Positions 27,550-36,597 of a stretch of 64,000 bases of DNA are shown here, in pieces. Source of the DNA: Sphingobacteriales bacterium (GTDB lineage Bacteria > Bacteroidota > Bacteroidia > Chitinophagales > Chitinophagaceae); assembly GCA_023251235.1 (NCBI GenBank), contig JAHEZE010000002.1, positions 17,308-81,307 on the forward strand. Direction: 5' to 3'. The position numbers and the translations under genes are program-made. The notes beneath the pieces are model-generated. The model was not told where the DNA came from. It worked only from the letters and a program-made list of their open reading frames with translations, and did not search any database. Within the stretch, counting starts at the first letter, position 1. Each line of letters begins with the position of its first letter.

Positions 27550-29589
27550 TTAAGATATACGGCTCCATGCTGTTTTATCCTGTTGAGTCTGAAGATAGTT
27601 TTTAAGCCGCAAATTTTCTGCCGATTTAAGTTCCGGGTCCTCATCAACAAGAATATTTGCAAGATTTCTGGCTATTTCCATCAAAGACCTGTCTTGGACA
27701 ATACTTGCCAGCTTAAGGTTTAATATCCCACTTTGCCTTGTTCCTTCAATATCGCCGGGACCACGCATATCAAGATCTTTTTCTGCAATAATGAATCCGT
27801 TAGTTGTCGTTGTCATGATTTTCATTCTTTCTTTGGCATCATTACTTATGCCCGTTGCGGTTAGTAGTATACAATAACTCTTTTCCGCACCTCTCCCTAC
27901 CCTTCCCCGCAGCTGATGAAGCTGTGAAAGGCCAAATTTCTCTGCACTTTCAATAACCATTACACTGGCATTTGATACATCTACTCCTACTTCAATAACA
28001 GTAGTGGAAACCATAATCTGGGTATCAGCATTTACAAACCGCTGCATATTAATTCTTTTTTGCTCGGCCTTTTGTCGGCCATGTACCATACTGATCCAAT
28101 ATTTTGGTTCCGGGAACCATGCCTTCAAATTTTCGTAACCTTTCATGAGATTTTCGTAATCAAGTTTATCACTTTCCTCTATTAATGGAAAAATAATATA
28201 GACTTGCCGCCCATTAGCAATTTCAGTTCGAAGAAAGTCCATTACTTTATGACGATTGTTTTCATAGCGATGGACAGTAGTAATGGGTTGTCTTCCTGGG
28301 GGCATTTCGTCAATTACACTATAATCAAGATCCCCATAAGCCGTCATAGCAAGTGTTCTGGGAATAGGAGTAGCTGTCATAACCAGTATATGGGGAGCCA
28401 TTTCATTTTTCTCCCAGAGTTTTGCTCTTTGTGCTACTCCAAATTTGTGTTGCTCATCTACTATTGCCAACCCAAGATTTTTGAACTGAACATCTTTCTC
28501 AATTACAGCATGAGTCCCTATTAAAATATGAAGCGATCCATCAGATAGTTTTTCCTGTATGTTTTTTCTGGCTCCTGTTTTGGTAGACCCGGTAAGCAGA
28601 TCAACGTGAACAGGCGTCTGTTTTAATAACCGGATTATATTCTGATAATGCTGATGGGCAAGAACTTCCGTTGGGGCCATCAGGCAACTTTGATAGCCGT
28701 TATCTGCTGCAATAAGCATGGTAAGTAATGCGACAATAGTTTTTCCACTACCTACATCACCCTGTAGCAGTCTGTTCATTTGCTTGCCGGTGGCGGTATC
28801 ATTTCTTATTTCTTTTATTACTCTTTTCTGAGCATTTGTCAATTCAAACGGAAGATATTCACTATAAAATTTGTTGAAATGATCACCTACTCTGGAAAAT
28901 AAAACTCCTTTAGATAAGCGATGTCTTTGGGATTTGAGTCTCACCATTCTCAACTGGTTCAGAAATAGTTCTTCAAATTTTAACCGGCTGACGGCTTCAT
29001 CATATTCTTCTATATTCACTGGAAAATGAATTTGAGAATATGCTTTAAAGCGATTTAGCAGTTTTAATTTTTTCAGAATATCATCCGGTAAATTTTCCGG
29101 AACATCTTTCTCACTTAACATCCCCAATAACCCGTAAGTTAATTTGCCAATCTGCCTTCCGCTCAGGGCTTTTGATCGCAGCTTTTCAGTTGTTGGATAA
29201 ATAGGTTCAAGAAAAGCTTTACCCTCTTTTTTTTCATCATTAAGAATTTCCATTTCAGGATGAACAATCTGTGGACGACCCTGGTAAAAACTTACCCTTC
29301 CGTAAACCAGGTATTGGCGGCCCGGCTCTAACATCTTCTGTATCCAATTGAGACTCTGAAACCATGTTAATTCTAAAAACCCAGTTTTGTCTTTTAATTG
29401 TGCAACAATGCGTTTGCTTCTTTTAGCTCCTACAGTTTCTATATTAAGAAGTGTACCCGCAACCTGAACAAATTCTGTTGAAGGAATAATTTCATTTATA
29501 AAATTAATATTTGTTTTATCAACATGGCGATGAGGAAAATGATTCAGCAAATCATTAAACGTAAAAATTCCCAACTCCTTTTTAAGCAA
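27550..29589 (-). CDS. recG: ATP-dependent DNA helicase RecG (start uncertain)
   Basis: At least 679 residues. An OB-fold wedge domain (about 1-150) is followed by the helicase core: GDVGSGKT near residue 265 (Walker A), DEQHKFG near 371 (DEQH box), TATPIPRT near 400, and the conserved RGRVGRG near 560. RecG reverses stalled forks and branch-migrates Holliday junctions. The first usable start is a TTG at 29589, yet the same frame continues upstream and encodes the conserved RecG N-terminus SPIEYLKGVGPQRAD (29634-29590) with no ATG, GTG or TTG before the stop at 29685-29683. So translation probably begins at a rare start codon or the sequence has an error there. Confidence 0.93.
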   Translation of the reverse strand: MLKKELGIFTFNDLLNHFPHRHVDKTNINFINEIIPSTEFVQVAGTLLNIETVGAKRSKRIVAQLKDKTGFLELTWFQSLNWIQKMLEPGRQYLVYGRVSFYQGRPQIVHPEMEILNDEKKEGKAFLEPIYPTTEKLRSKALSGRQIGKLTYGLLGMLSEKDVPENLPDDILKKLKLLNRFKAYSQIHFPVNIEEYDEAVSRLKFEELFLNQLRMVRLKSQRHRLSKGVLFSRVGDHFNKFYSEYLPFELTNAQKRVIKEIRNDTATGKQMNRLLQGDVGSGKTIVALLTMLIAADNGYQSCLMAPTEVLAHQHYQNIIRLLKQTPVHVDLLTGSTKTGARKNIQEKLSDGSLHILIGTHAVIEKDVQFKNLGLAIVDEQHKFGVAQRAKLWEKNEMAPHILVMTATPIPRTLAMTAYGDLDYSVIDEMPPGRQPITTVHRYENNRHKVMDFLRTEIANGRQVYIIFPLIEESDKLDYENLMKGYENLKAWFPEPKYWISMVHGRQKAEQKRINMQRFVNADTQIMVSTTVIEVGVDVSNASVMVIESAEKFGLSQLHQLRGRVGRGAEKSYCILLTATGISNDAKERMKIMTTTTNGFIIAEKDLDMRGPGDIEGTRQSGILNLKLASIVQDRSLMEIARNLANILVDEDPELKSAENLRLKNYLQTQQDKTAWSRIS

Positions 29590-29807
29590 ATCTGCCCGCT
29601 GAGGACCTACCCCCTTTAAATACTCAATAGGGCTGAATAATATTTGATTAAACCTGTTTATTTGTTCTTTTAAACAAAAATACTATACCAGCCTGAAGCA
29701 ATCTGTTAAAAGATAAAGAAGAAACAGAATTATATAAAAACTTGAATTGCCCGATTTTTTTAATTATTTTCACAGTAGTAATTCTTTATCCATAAAAGCC
29801 TGTACCA

Positions 29808-30923
29808 ATGAACAACTGTTTATATCTGTTACAATTCAGTCTTAATTTCACCGATTTCAAATTAGCTTTGCTTTGTTATGTAACTGCATTTGTTCTTACA
29901 CTTATTTTTATTCCGCCGGTTTTACTGATGGTAAAAAGGTTTAAACTTTTTGATCGGCCTGCTTCAAGAAAAGAACATAGCATACCCACCCCTACTTTTG
30001 GTGGCATAGCTATTTTTGCGGGCACCTTTGTTTCTCTTCTACTTTGGTTCAACTTCAATAATCATCTATCAGTAATAATTTTTTATCTTTCTGTAATAAT
30101 AATTTTCGGTGTTGGTATAATGGATGATTTCAGAGACCTGGCTGCCCGTTACAAACTTATAATAGAAGCTGGGTTGGCTACTTTATTAACCATATCCGGA
30201 ATAAGGATAACGGGTTTGGGAGGTCTTTTTGGCATTTATGATCTGAATATTTTTGGCCAATATATTTTTACCGTAATAACAATAGTTGGAATCACCAATG
30301 CTTTTAATCTTTTAGACGGCATTGATGGTCTTGCAGGTGGTATGGGCTTCATGAGTCTGATTACATTGGGAATTTTTTTAACCTTGAGCAAAGATTACAA
30401 CTATGCTTTGATCGCCTTTGCACTGGCAGGAAGCCTGCTTGCTTTTTTATATTATAATTTTAACCCTGCAAAAATATTTATGGGAGATACCGGCTCCCTG
30501 ATTTTAGGTTTTATTATTTCAGTTCTTTGTGTGCAATTAATTAAAATAAATTCAATTGCCGTTACTCCGGTTGTTCCTTATATTCAGATTTTTACTTTGG
30601 GAATTGTTTTAATCCCGGTATTTGATACATTAAGGGTGTTTAGTACCCGGATCTGGAAAGGACGTTCGCCTTTTTCTGCTGATAAAGCACATATTCACCA
30701 CCTGATAACCAATGAAGGTTTCAGTCACGGTTTAGCAGCAAGAATAATTTGTGTAATTCACGGCTTTTTTCTCATCCTTATTTACTGGTTAAAAAATATA
30801 AGGATGGAAATACAATTGCTGATACTTGCCAGTTCGATGTTCTTTATTATTTATCTTCTAAGCAATATCGGACTATTGAAAAAGTTTATTAAGAGGGAGA
30901 AACCAGTAGCTCATTCTGAATAG
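29808..30923 (+). CDS. WecA/MraY-like undecaprenyl-phosphate glycosyl-1-phosphate transferase
   Basis: The 371-residue membrane protein has about 11 hydrophobic helices and the marks of the GT4-type polyprenyl-phosphate sugar-1-phosphate transferases: DDFRDLAARYK (about residue 107), NAFNLLDGIDGLAGG (about 165), FMGDTGSL (about 225) and HIHH (about 297). It probably starts O-antigen, capsule or cell-wall polysaccharide assembly; the last motif is closer to WecA/TagO than MraY. It is the last core gene on the left of the biosynthetic island. Confidence 0.88.
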   Translation: MNNCLYLLQFSLNFTDFKLALLCYVTAFVLTLIFIPPVLLMVKRFKLFDRPASRKEHSIPTPTFGGIAIFAGTFVSLLLWFNFNNHLSVIIFYLSVIIIFGVGIMDDFRDLAARYKLIIEAGLATLLTISGIRITGLGGLFGIYDLNIFGQYIFTVITIVGITNAFNLLDGIDGLAGGMGFMSLITLGIFLTLSKDYNYALIAFALAGSLLAFLYYNFNPAKIFMGDTGSLILGFIISVLCVQLIKINSIAVTPVVPYIQIFTLGIVLIPVFDTLRVFSTRIWKGRSPFSADKAHIHHLITNEGFSHGLAARIICVIHGFFLILIYWLKNIRMEIQLLILASSMFFIIYLLSNIGLLKKFIKREKPVAHSE

Positions 30924-30979
30924 TCATTTTCCGATACAAAAGATGAAAGTTACTGATGTATCAACACTTTCGGAGGATT

Positions 30980-31147
30980 GGGCAACAATTAGCCAACATG
31001 ATTGACTAAAGCAAGTGCAAGCACTGCTTAAACAAGAGAAGAAAAAATTATTGAGTTCATAGTGTGCAAGGCTGCATCATAGCATCTGGAATTATAAACA
31101 TTACTGCTTATCGTAGCTGCCAGGCAACAGTTTCCTGTTGTAATCCC
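30980..31147. repeat. Direct repeat, left copy
   Basis: It matches 50949-51116 in the same orientation, roughly four bases in five by eye, including an exact 31-base stretch (30990-31020 equals 50958-50988). Both copies start at a GGCAACA and have a second GGCAACA about 142 bases on (30981 and 31123 here). Confidence 0.85.
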
Positions 31148-31245
31148 ACCTGCCGGCAATTCCTGGAATGCTCTTTCCGCTCTTAAATATGACTTCAATG
31201 TATCAGTCGTTTCTGCATTTGCAATCTTAAAGTTCACCAAGCAAA
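31108..31245 (-). pseudogene. Decayed copy of the small gene at 51075-51263
   Basis: Read on the minus strand, the end of this stretch translates in frame to QVGLQQETVAWQLR and stop (31108-31110), matching QYMGLQQDIVARQLR and stop of the intact gene at 51075. Upstream DNA is similar only in pieces and lacks about 40 bases, and no start codon remains in frame. An open frame of 70 codons over this region is out of frame with the homology and is not believed. Confidence 0.65.
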
Positions 31246-31300
31246 GAAATTTTATGAAATATTAAATATCTTCAATGTATTACTTCTCTTAAACACTGCT

Positions 31301-31690
31301 ATGCCTACACTAAGCCCCATTCCGTTCAGAATAAAGATTGGTGTAACTGGCCATAGAAGGGATTTGCATAATACAGATGGGCTAAAAATTAATTTCCCTG
31401 CCCAATGAAAACGAGGTGGGCAAAAGATGATTCAAAAATTCCTTTGGTTGATGAGGGTTATGAGTATCGTGACCCAACAAAAATATTTCTGCAAAAAAAG
31501 GATGGAATACCATTTTAATAAAAGCCCCCGTGGATACTTTTAAAGGTGAGTGGCAGAACCTGGTGAAGTGGATGTTTACCTTTGTTGGGGTTATAAATGT
31601 TATAAGCCTAAACCCGATTTAATCAGCCATCATAATAATGCCTCATTCGGATTTTTGGATCGCAGTTATATTTCTATGTAAACTATCTTT
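31301..31690 (+). pseudogene. Decayed gene with a SLOG-like N-terminus
   Basis: An ATG at 31301 opens a 35-codon frame with PFRIKIGVTGHRRDL, which resembles the first strand and loop of SLOG-type nucleotide-binding proteins (IGVTGHR). After its stop (31406-31408) a shifted frame encodes KTRWAKDDSKIPLVDEGYEY and on to KKDGIPF (about 31407-31520), and later stretches are broken by several stops. The pieces look like real protein sequence, so I read it as a frameshifted, truncated gene. The function of the parent is not known. Confidence 0.4.
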
Positions 31691-31752
31691 AATGTTGTCT
31701 AACTTTCAGTACAGATTACTGAAGCGATTAAAAAAAATATTTTTACCCGGCT

Positions 31753-32283
31753 ATGCTATTTATTCAGCTAACAGGATTATCAGGTTCAGGTAAATCAACA
31801 ATCGCAGATGGTGTAAAAGTATTACTGCAAAGCAGTGGCTTTCGGGTTGAAGTAATTGATGGCGATGTTTACCGGAAGAAGCTTTGTCCTGATCTTGGTT
31901 TTTCAAAGAAGGACAGGAATGAAAACATAAGAAGACTTGGGTTTGTTTCCAGCAAGTTTGCTGAAAATGGGGTTATTTCAATTCTTGCTGTCATCAATCC
32001 GTATGAAGAAATAAGAAAAGAGCTTTCATTGTATGGTCCGCATGTAAAAACGGTATGGATCAATTGCGATCTTGAGATACTTATTAAAAGAGACACCAAG
32101 CAACTTTATAAAAAAGCAATGCTGCCCGATGATCATCCGGATAAAATAAGAAATCTGACAGGAATCAATGATCCCTATGAGCCACCCAAGAACGCCGACC
32201 TCGTTATTAATACAACAATAGAAAGTGAGGATAAAAGCATAAAAATATTTTTTGATTATATCATTCAGAATATAAATGGCTAA
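31753..32283 (+). CDS. cysC: Adenylyl-sulfate (APS) kinase
   Basis: The 176-residue enzyme makes PAPS from APS and ATP. It has the P-loop GLSGSGKST at residues 8-16, DGDVYRKKL near 37, the family motif FSKKDRNENIRRLGFVS near 52-68 and the late region ending NADLVINT. Its sulfotransferase neighbour begins 11 bases later, so the pair probably supplies and uses PAPS together. No ATP sulfurylase (CysDN or Sat) is in the window; APS must come from elsewhere. It is the first intact gene inside the left repeat. Confidence 0.92.
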   Translation: MLFIQLTGLSGSGKSTIADGVKVLLQSSGFRVEVIDGDVYRKKLCPDLGFSKKDRNENIRRLGFVSSKFAENGVISILAVINPYEEIRKELSLYGPHVKTVWINCDLEILIKRDTKQLYKKAMLPDDHPDKIRNLTGINDPYEPPKNADLVINTTIESEDKSIKIFFDYIIQNING

Positions 32284-32294
32284 TTGAGATCTTC

Positions 32295-33389
32295 ATGGAT
32301 AAATTTTTGCCCTTACCACTTTATTCTTTTTTGAATATTGCAATTAAGAATGGCGGCTTTTCAATAAGAAAAATAAAAAACATTACTCCATGGCTTATTA
32401 AGACTGTATTATTTGAACCGGTACGCTGGGCTGAATTGGGATTTTATAATCAAAAGATCAGGAATCATGTTATTCAAAAACATCCACTTTTTATTCTCGG
32501 CTATTACAGGAGTGGCACTTCGTTTTTACATCAATGTTTAGTACAGGATGTCCGCTTAGGCTATCATACCAATTATCAAATGGTTTTGCCCGAAGTGATG
32601 CTGACTACCGAAAAAGCATTGCTGCCCGTATTTGAATCTGTTTGCCGCCTTTTTAAAATAAAAGATTCGGTGCACAGGGTGCCGTTATCCTTCCGCTTTC
32701 CCGGAGAAGAGGATGCAACTATGACGACTTTTCTTGACCCCCGCAGTTCACAATGGGGATACTTTTTACCCAGGATGATGAATGAGCATTTTCAGAAATT
32801 TGTGTTATTTGAGAATGTTGAGCCATCTGAAATTGAAGCCTGGAAAACGTCATTTGTTTACCTGCTTAAAAAGATTTCTTTAGCCAACCAGCAAAAACAA
32901 TTGGTGTTAAAGAGTCCACCCAACACCGCAAGAATAAAATTGCTGCTTTCCATTTTTCCTGATGCAAAATTCATTTTCATTCACCGTAATCCCTACGAGG
33001 TTTACGCATCGAACAAAAAATTTTGGCAGGTGGTGCAGCGGCAATTTGCATTACAGAGAACAAATTCTGTTGATGTAAATTCTGTAATACTCGATACTTA
33101 TTCCCGGATAATGAATCGTTATTTGATGGAAAAAGATTTTGTTCCGCCGGGGCAATTAACCGAACTGGCTTATGATGATTTTATCCGGAACCCGGTAACA
33201 AGCCTTAAAAAGGCTTACTCGGAACTACGGCTGGATGATTTCAGTTATTGCGAAGAAAAAATTAAAACATTTATTGGACCTCAAAGGCAATTCGTTCAAC
33301 TGAATCATGCATTACCTGATGATGAAAGAAAATTAGTCTCTGAAAAACTGGAAACTTTTATCAGATACTGGAATTATCCTTTATTGTGA
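32295..33389 (+). CDS. PAPS-dependent sulfotransferase family protein
   Basis: The 364-residue protein has the 5'-phosphosulfate-binding loop YYRSGTSFLHQ near residue 70 (in place of the classical PKSGTTW) and the 3'-phosphate-binding region FIHRNPYEVYASNKKFW near residue 230, with an Arg and Ser at the usual places. It moves sulfate from PAPS to a hydroxyl or amine; the acceptor is unknown. It follows the APS kinase by 11 bases and overlaps the end of the convergent NRPS gene by 9 bases. This places it with the cluster, so its likely acceptor is the cluster product or an intermediate; that is inference. Confidence 0.85.
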   Translation: MDKFLPLPLYSFLNIAIKNGGFSIRKIKNITPWLIKTVLFEPVRWAELGFYNQKIRNHVIQKHPLFILGYYRSGTSFLHQCLVQDVRLGYHTNYQMVLPEVMLTTEKALLPVFESVCRLFKIKDSVHRVPLSFRFPGEEDATMTTFLDPRSSQWGYFLPRMMNEHFQKFVLFENVEPSEIEAWKTSFVYLLKKISLANQQKQLVLKSPPNTARIKLLLSIFPDAKFIFIHRNPYEVYASNKKFWQVVQRQFALQRTNSVDVNSVILDTYSRIMNRYLMEKDFVPPGQLTELAYDDFIRNPVTSLKKAYSELRLDDFSYCEEKIKTFIGPQRQFVQLNHALPDDERKLVSEKLETFIRYWNYPLL

Positions 33390-36300
33390 TACATTTTTGA
33401 TATGTGCAGCCAGTTCGGCAATAGTTTGATGCTCAAAAATATTTTCTACACTTACCCGCAAGCCGGATATATTAGCTTTGGCCACTACTTCAAGACTTTG
33501 AATTGAAGCACCTCCGAGATCAAAAAAATTATCATTGATTCCAACTTCTGCAACATCCAGCACATCCTGCCAGATGCCTGCTAAAATTTTCTCTATCCTG
33601 TTTCGCGGGGCAATATAGCCGGTCTGCTGGCGAATATCTTCCGGAGACGGCAAAGACTTGCGGTCTATTTTACCATTGGGGGTTAATGGTAAGCTTTCCA
33701 AACAAATAAATGCTGCGGGCATCATATAGGAAGGGAGTTTTTCCCTGATGAAATTCTGCAATTCATTTTCACCGGGAATTTTATCATGCTTTGGAACATA
33801 ATAAGCCGCGATTCGTTTGTCACCATTTGTTTCAGTACGGATAATTGAAACAGCGTCCTTAACTGCAGGATGCAGTAACAGTGCAGCAGTTATTTCACCC
33901 AACTCAATTCTATAACCATTGATCTTCACCTGGTCATCGTTCCGTCCAAGGAGTTCGATCGAATAATCCGGAAGATAACGGGCATTATCTCCGGTTTTAT
34001 ACAACCGTGCACCGGGTTTGGAGCTGAAACAATCGGGAATAAATTTTTCAGTTGTTAAATGTTCACGATTAAGATAGCCCGGTGATACCCCCTCGCCACC
34101 GATATGCAATTCCCCAATTACGCCAATAGGTACTAGCTGTAAATTTTTGTCAAGTATATATAATTGTGTATTACCAACAGGTTGCCCGATAGTAACCGGG
34201 TTATCTCCTTTTTGAATCTGATTAACCGATGACCAGACAGTTGTTTCAGTTGGTCCATACATATTCCACAAATGAGCGGTACGATCCAATAATTGATCAG
34301 CCAATTTTCGTGTTAAAGCTTCTCCGCCGCAAAGTGCTTTTAATCCGGACTCAGCTTTCCAGCCGGTATCAATCAGTAATTGCCAGGTTGCCGGCGTTGC
34401 CTGCAACATAGTAACCTGGTAACGCCTGATGGCTTGCCCGATCAAAACCGGATCAGATAACATTTCTTTACTTGCTATCACTACAGTTGCTCCGGCTATC
34501 AAAGGCAGAAATAATTCCAGCGCAGCAATATCAAAAGTGAATGGAGTCACAGCCATTAACACATCATCTTCTTTGATTCCCGGTCGTTGACGCATAGAGC
34601 ATAGAAAGTTCATCAACGATGAATGAGACACCATTACACCTTTTGGTTGTCCTGTTGATCCTGATGTATAAATAATATAGGCAAGATCACCGGACGTGAT
34701 TCCAGGGTTTGGGTTTGAATATTCACTTGCAGAGAGGTTAACATCATTCAAATTAACAATATGAATATTTTGATTATCGGATGATGCATAATTTATATTA
34801 GTAATTAACACTTTTACATCCGCATCATTCAAAATAAACTGAACCCTTTCTGTAGGAAAGGATCTATGAATGGGAACATAAATCCCGCCTGCTTTGTGTA
34901 TGCCAATTAATGCTTCAATGATTTCTAACGATCTTTCCATCAAAATACCTACACGGATTCCCGGCCCAACGCCCAGTGTATTCAGATGTCTGGCCAAAAT
35001 ATTTGCACGCCGGTTCAGTACGGAATAGGTTATTGAATCATGATCATGAATAATCGCAATGGCATCGGGAGTCTTTTCAGCCTGAGCTTCAAAAAGCTGG
35101 TGTAAACATTTATCTTTTGGGAAATCAAATTCAGTCTGATTCAGACCATAGATAATTTGGTTTAGTTCTTCTTTACTGATTATTTGCAGGTCGGAGATCG
35201 GTTGGTCAGGTTTTGCAATTATATCTTCAAGAAGTAATTGGAAAGACCGGAACATCCTTGCAACTGTTGCTGCTTTGAACAGATCATCTCCATATTCAAC
35301 AGTGGCATGCCATTGCCCTTCGGACCTGGTTAACATCAGTGTCAGATCAAATTGTGATACGCCGCGATCAATTTCAAGGAAACTTATGTCAAGACCCGGT
35401 ATTCCCAACTTTGGCATTGGTGAATTTTGCATATTGAAAACAACCTGGAAGATGGGTGTCCTGCTAAGATCACGTTGAGGATTTAGTTCTTCTACAAGTT
35501 TTTCAAATGGCAGATTCTGGTGAGCATAAGCATCGAGGCATAGGTTCCGAACCCGTTTGAGCAATTCATGGAAGCCCGGATTGCCGGAAAGATTTACCCG
35601 AAGTGCAACCGGATTGATAAAGACACCGATCATATTTTCTATATCAGGATGATTGCGGTTGGCTACCGGGCTTCCGACAATAATATCATCTTGCCCGCTG
35701 TAGCGATAGAGAAGAATATAATATGCCGTAAGCAAGGTCATAAATAAAGTAGCATCTGACTCCCTGCTTAATTTTTCAAGAGCTTCTGTAAGTTCAAGGG
35801 AAATGATAAAACGATGTGTTCCTCCGGAGTAAGTTTGTTTTGTGTTGCGTAGCTGATCAATAGGTAATTCAAGAACCGGAAGTTCACCGCCTAATTGCTT
35901 TTTCCAATAAGCCATTGATGATCGTAAATCCAATCCGGGTTTCTCACCGGCTTGCCGGTATGCATAGTCGCTGTATTGAATTGAAAGTTCTGGGTGTGAT
36001 TTGATTTTGCCGTTAATGATTTCCTCATAGAATAACATCAACTCTTTAAGAAATACTCCTAATGACCAGCCATCTGAAATAGTATGATGAGCAATAACGA
36101 GCAACAAATATTTTTCTTCATTTAATACATATAGCCTGAGACGTATCAGCGGCGCCTGGGAAAGGTCGAAAGGTTTCAAAACTTCTTTTTCAGCATGTTG
36201 CCTTGCGATGGTCAATTGTTCTGCAGTCTGAATCTTTTGCAGATCTTTAATTGGCAGCGTAATCCCTGCTTCCGGCAATACTTCGGGAACAAGTAATCCT

Positions 36301-36596
36301 TTATCGAAAGAAAAATATGTACGCAGTGTATCATGACGGGCAATGATTTTGTTGGCACTCTTTTCCAGTGCAGCAATATCGGGTTTGCCATTTAATTCAA
36401 GAAGGACTGAAAGATTATTTACTGCAGTACCGCGGTTGAGTAATTCAAGAAATAACTGGCGGCGCTGCGGAAAGGAAATGGGAACAGGGATGCCGGAAGG
36501 GCATCGTGGAATACCCATTGAATGATCATTTGATTGTCCTTCCAGCCACTTTTCTAATAAGGCCCTTTTTACCGGTGAAAGATACTTGTTCATCAT
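33381..36596 (-). CDS. Single-module NRPS (C-A-PCP)
   Basis: The 1,071-residue protein has a condensation domain (about 35-440) with catalytic HHTISDG at 170-176, an adenylation domain (about 496-976) with YTSGSTGQPKG, YGPTETT and the core Lys in PNGKID, and a peptidyl-carrier domain at the C-terminus with LGGAS (Ser1031). No thioesterase, reductase or epimerase domain follows. Aligned by eye to GrsA, the specificity positions read D-I-L-Q-L-G-M-V-W-K, which resembles glycine codes I remember; this needs a proper prediction. The frame is open to 36638, but the ATG at 36596 follows the PKS stop by one base and gives the usual NRPS start (MMNKYLSPVKRALLEK). It is the last gene of the PKS operon. 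Confidence 0.93.
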   Translation of the reverse strand: MMNKYLSPVKRALLEKWLEGQSNDHSMGIPRCPSGIPVPISFPQRRQLFLELLNRGTAVNNLSVLLELNGKPDIAALEKSANKIIARHDTLRTYFSFDKGLLVPEVLPEAGITLPIKDLQKIQTAEQLTIARQHAEKEVLKPFDLSQAPLIRLRLYVLNEEKYLLLVIAHHTISDGWSLGVFLKELMLFYEEIINGKIKSHPELSIQYSDYAYRQAGEKPGLDLRSSMAYWKKQLGGELPVLELPIDQLRNTKQTYSGGTHRFIISLELTEALEKLSRESDATLFMTLLTAYYILLYRYSGQDDIIVGSPVANRNHPDIENMIGVFINPVALRVNLSGNPGFHELLKRVRNLCLDAYAHQNLPFEKLVEELNPQRDLSRTPIFQVVFNMQNSPMPKLGIPGLDISFLEIDRGVSQFDLTLMLTRSEGQWHATVEYGDDLFKAATVARMFRSFQLLLEDIIAKPDQPISDLQIISKEELNQIIYGLNQTEFDFPKDKCLHQLFEAQAEKTPDAIAIIHDHDSITYSVLNRRANILARHLNTLGVGPGIRVGILMERSLEIIEALIGIHKAGGIYVPIHRSFPTERVQFILNDADVKVLITNINYASSDNQNIHIVNLNDVNLSASEYSNPNPGITSGDLAYIIYTSGSTGQPKGVMVSHSSLMNFLCSMRQRPGIKEDDVLMAVTPFTFDIAALELFLPLIAGATVVIASKEMLSDPVLIGQAIRRYQVTMLQATPATWQLLIDTGWKAESGLKALCGGEALTRKLADQLLDRTAHLWNMYGPTETTVWSSVNQIQKGDNPVTIGQPVGNTQLYILDKNLQLVPIGVIGELHIGGEGVSPGYLNREHLTTEKFIPDCFSSKPGARLYKTGDNARYLPDYSIELLGRNDDQVKINGYRIELGEITAALLLHPAVKDAVSIIRTETNGDKRIAAYYVPKHDKIPGENELQNFIREKLPSYMMPAAFICLESLPLTPNGKIDRKSLPSPEDIRQQTGYIAPRNRIEKILAGIWQDVLDVAEVGINDNFFDLGGASIQSLEVVAKANISGLRVSVENIFEHQTIAELAAHIKNVSQ

Positions 36597-36597
36597 T

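Larger units (their letters stand above)
30924..31752. other. Gene-poor left boundary of the island
   Basis: These 829 bases have no intact gene. They hold the left copy of a direct repeat (30980-31147), the decayed small gene it contains, and a second decayed gene (about 31301-31690). The last 60 bases precede the APS kinase gene and contain TAACTTTC at 31700-31707, a weak match to a -7 box without a good -33 box. Confidence 0.6.

Noticed and set aside
31028..31240. Open frame of 70 codons on the minus strand at the left repeat
   Set aside because: It is out of frame with the homology to the small gene at 51075-51263 and crosses its decayed copy; its composition does not look like a real protein.
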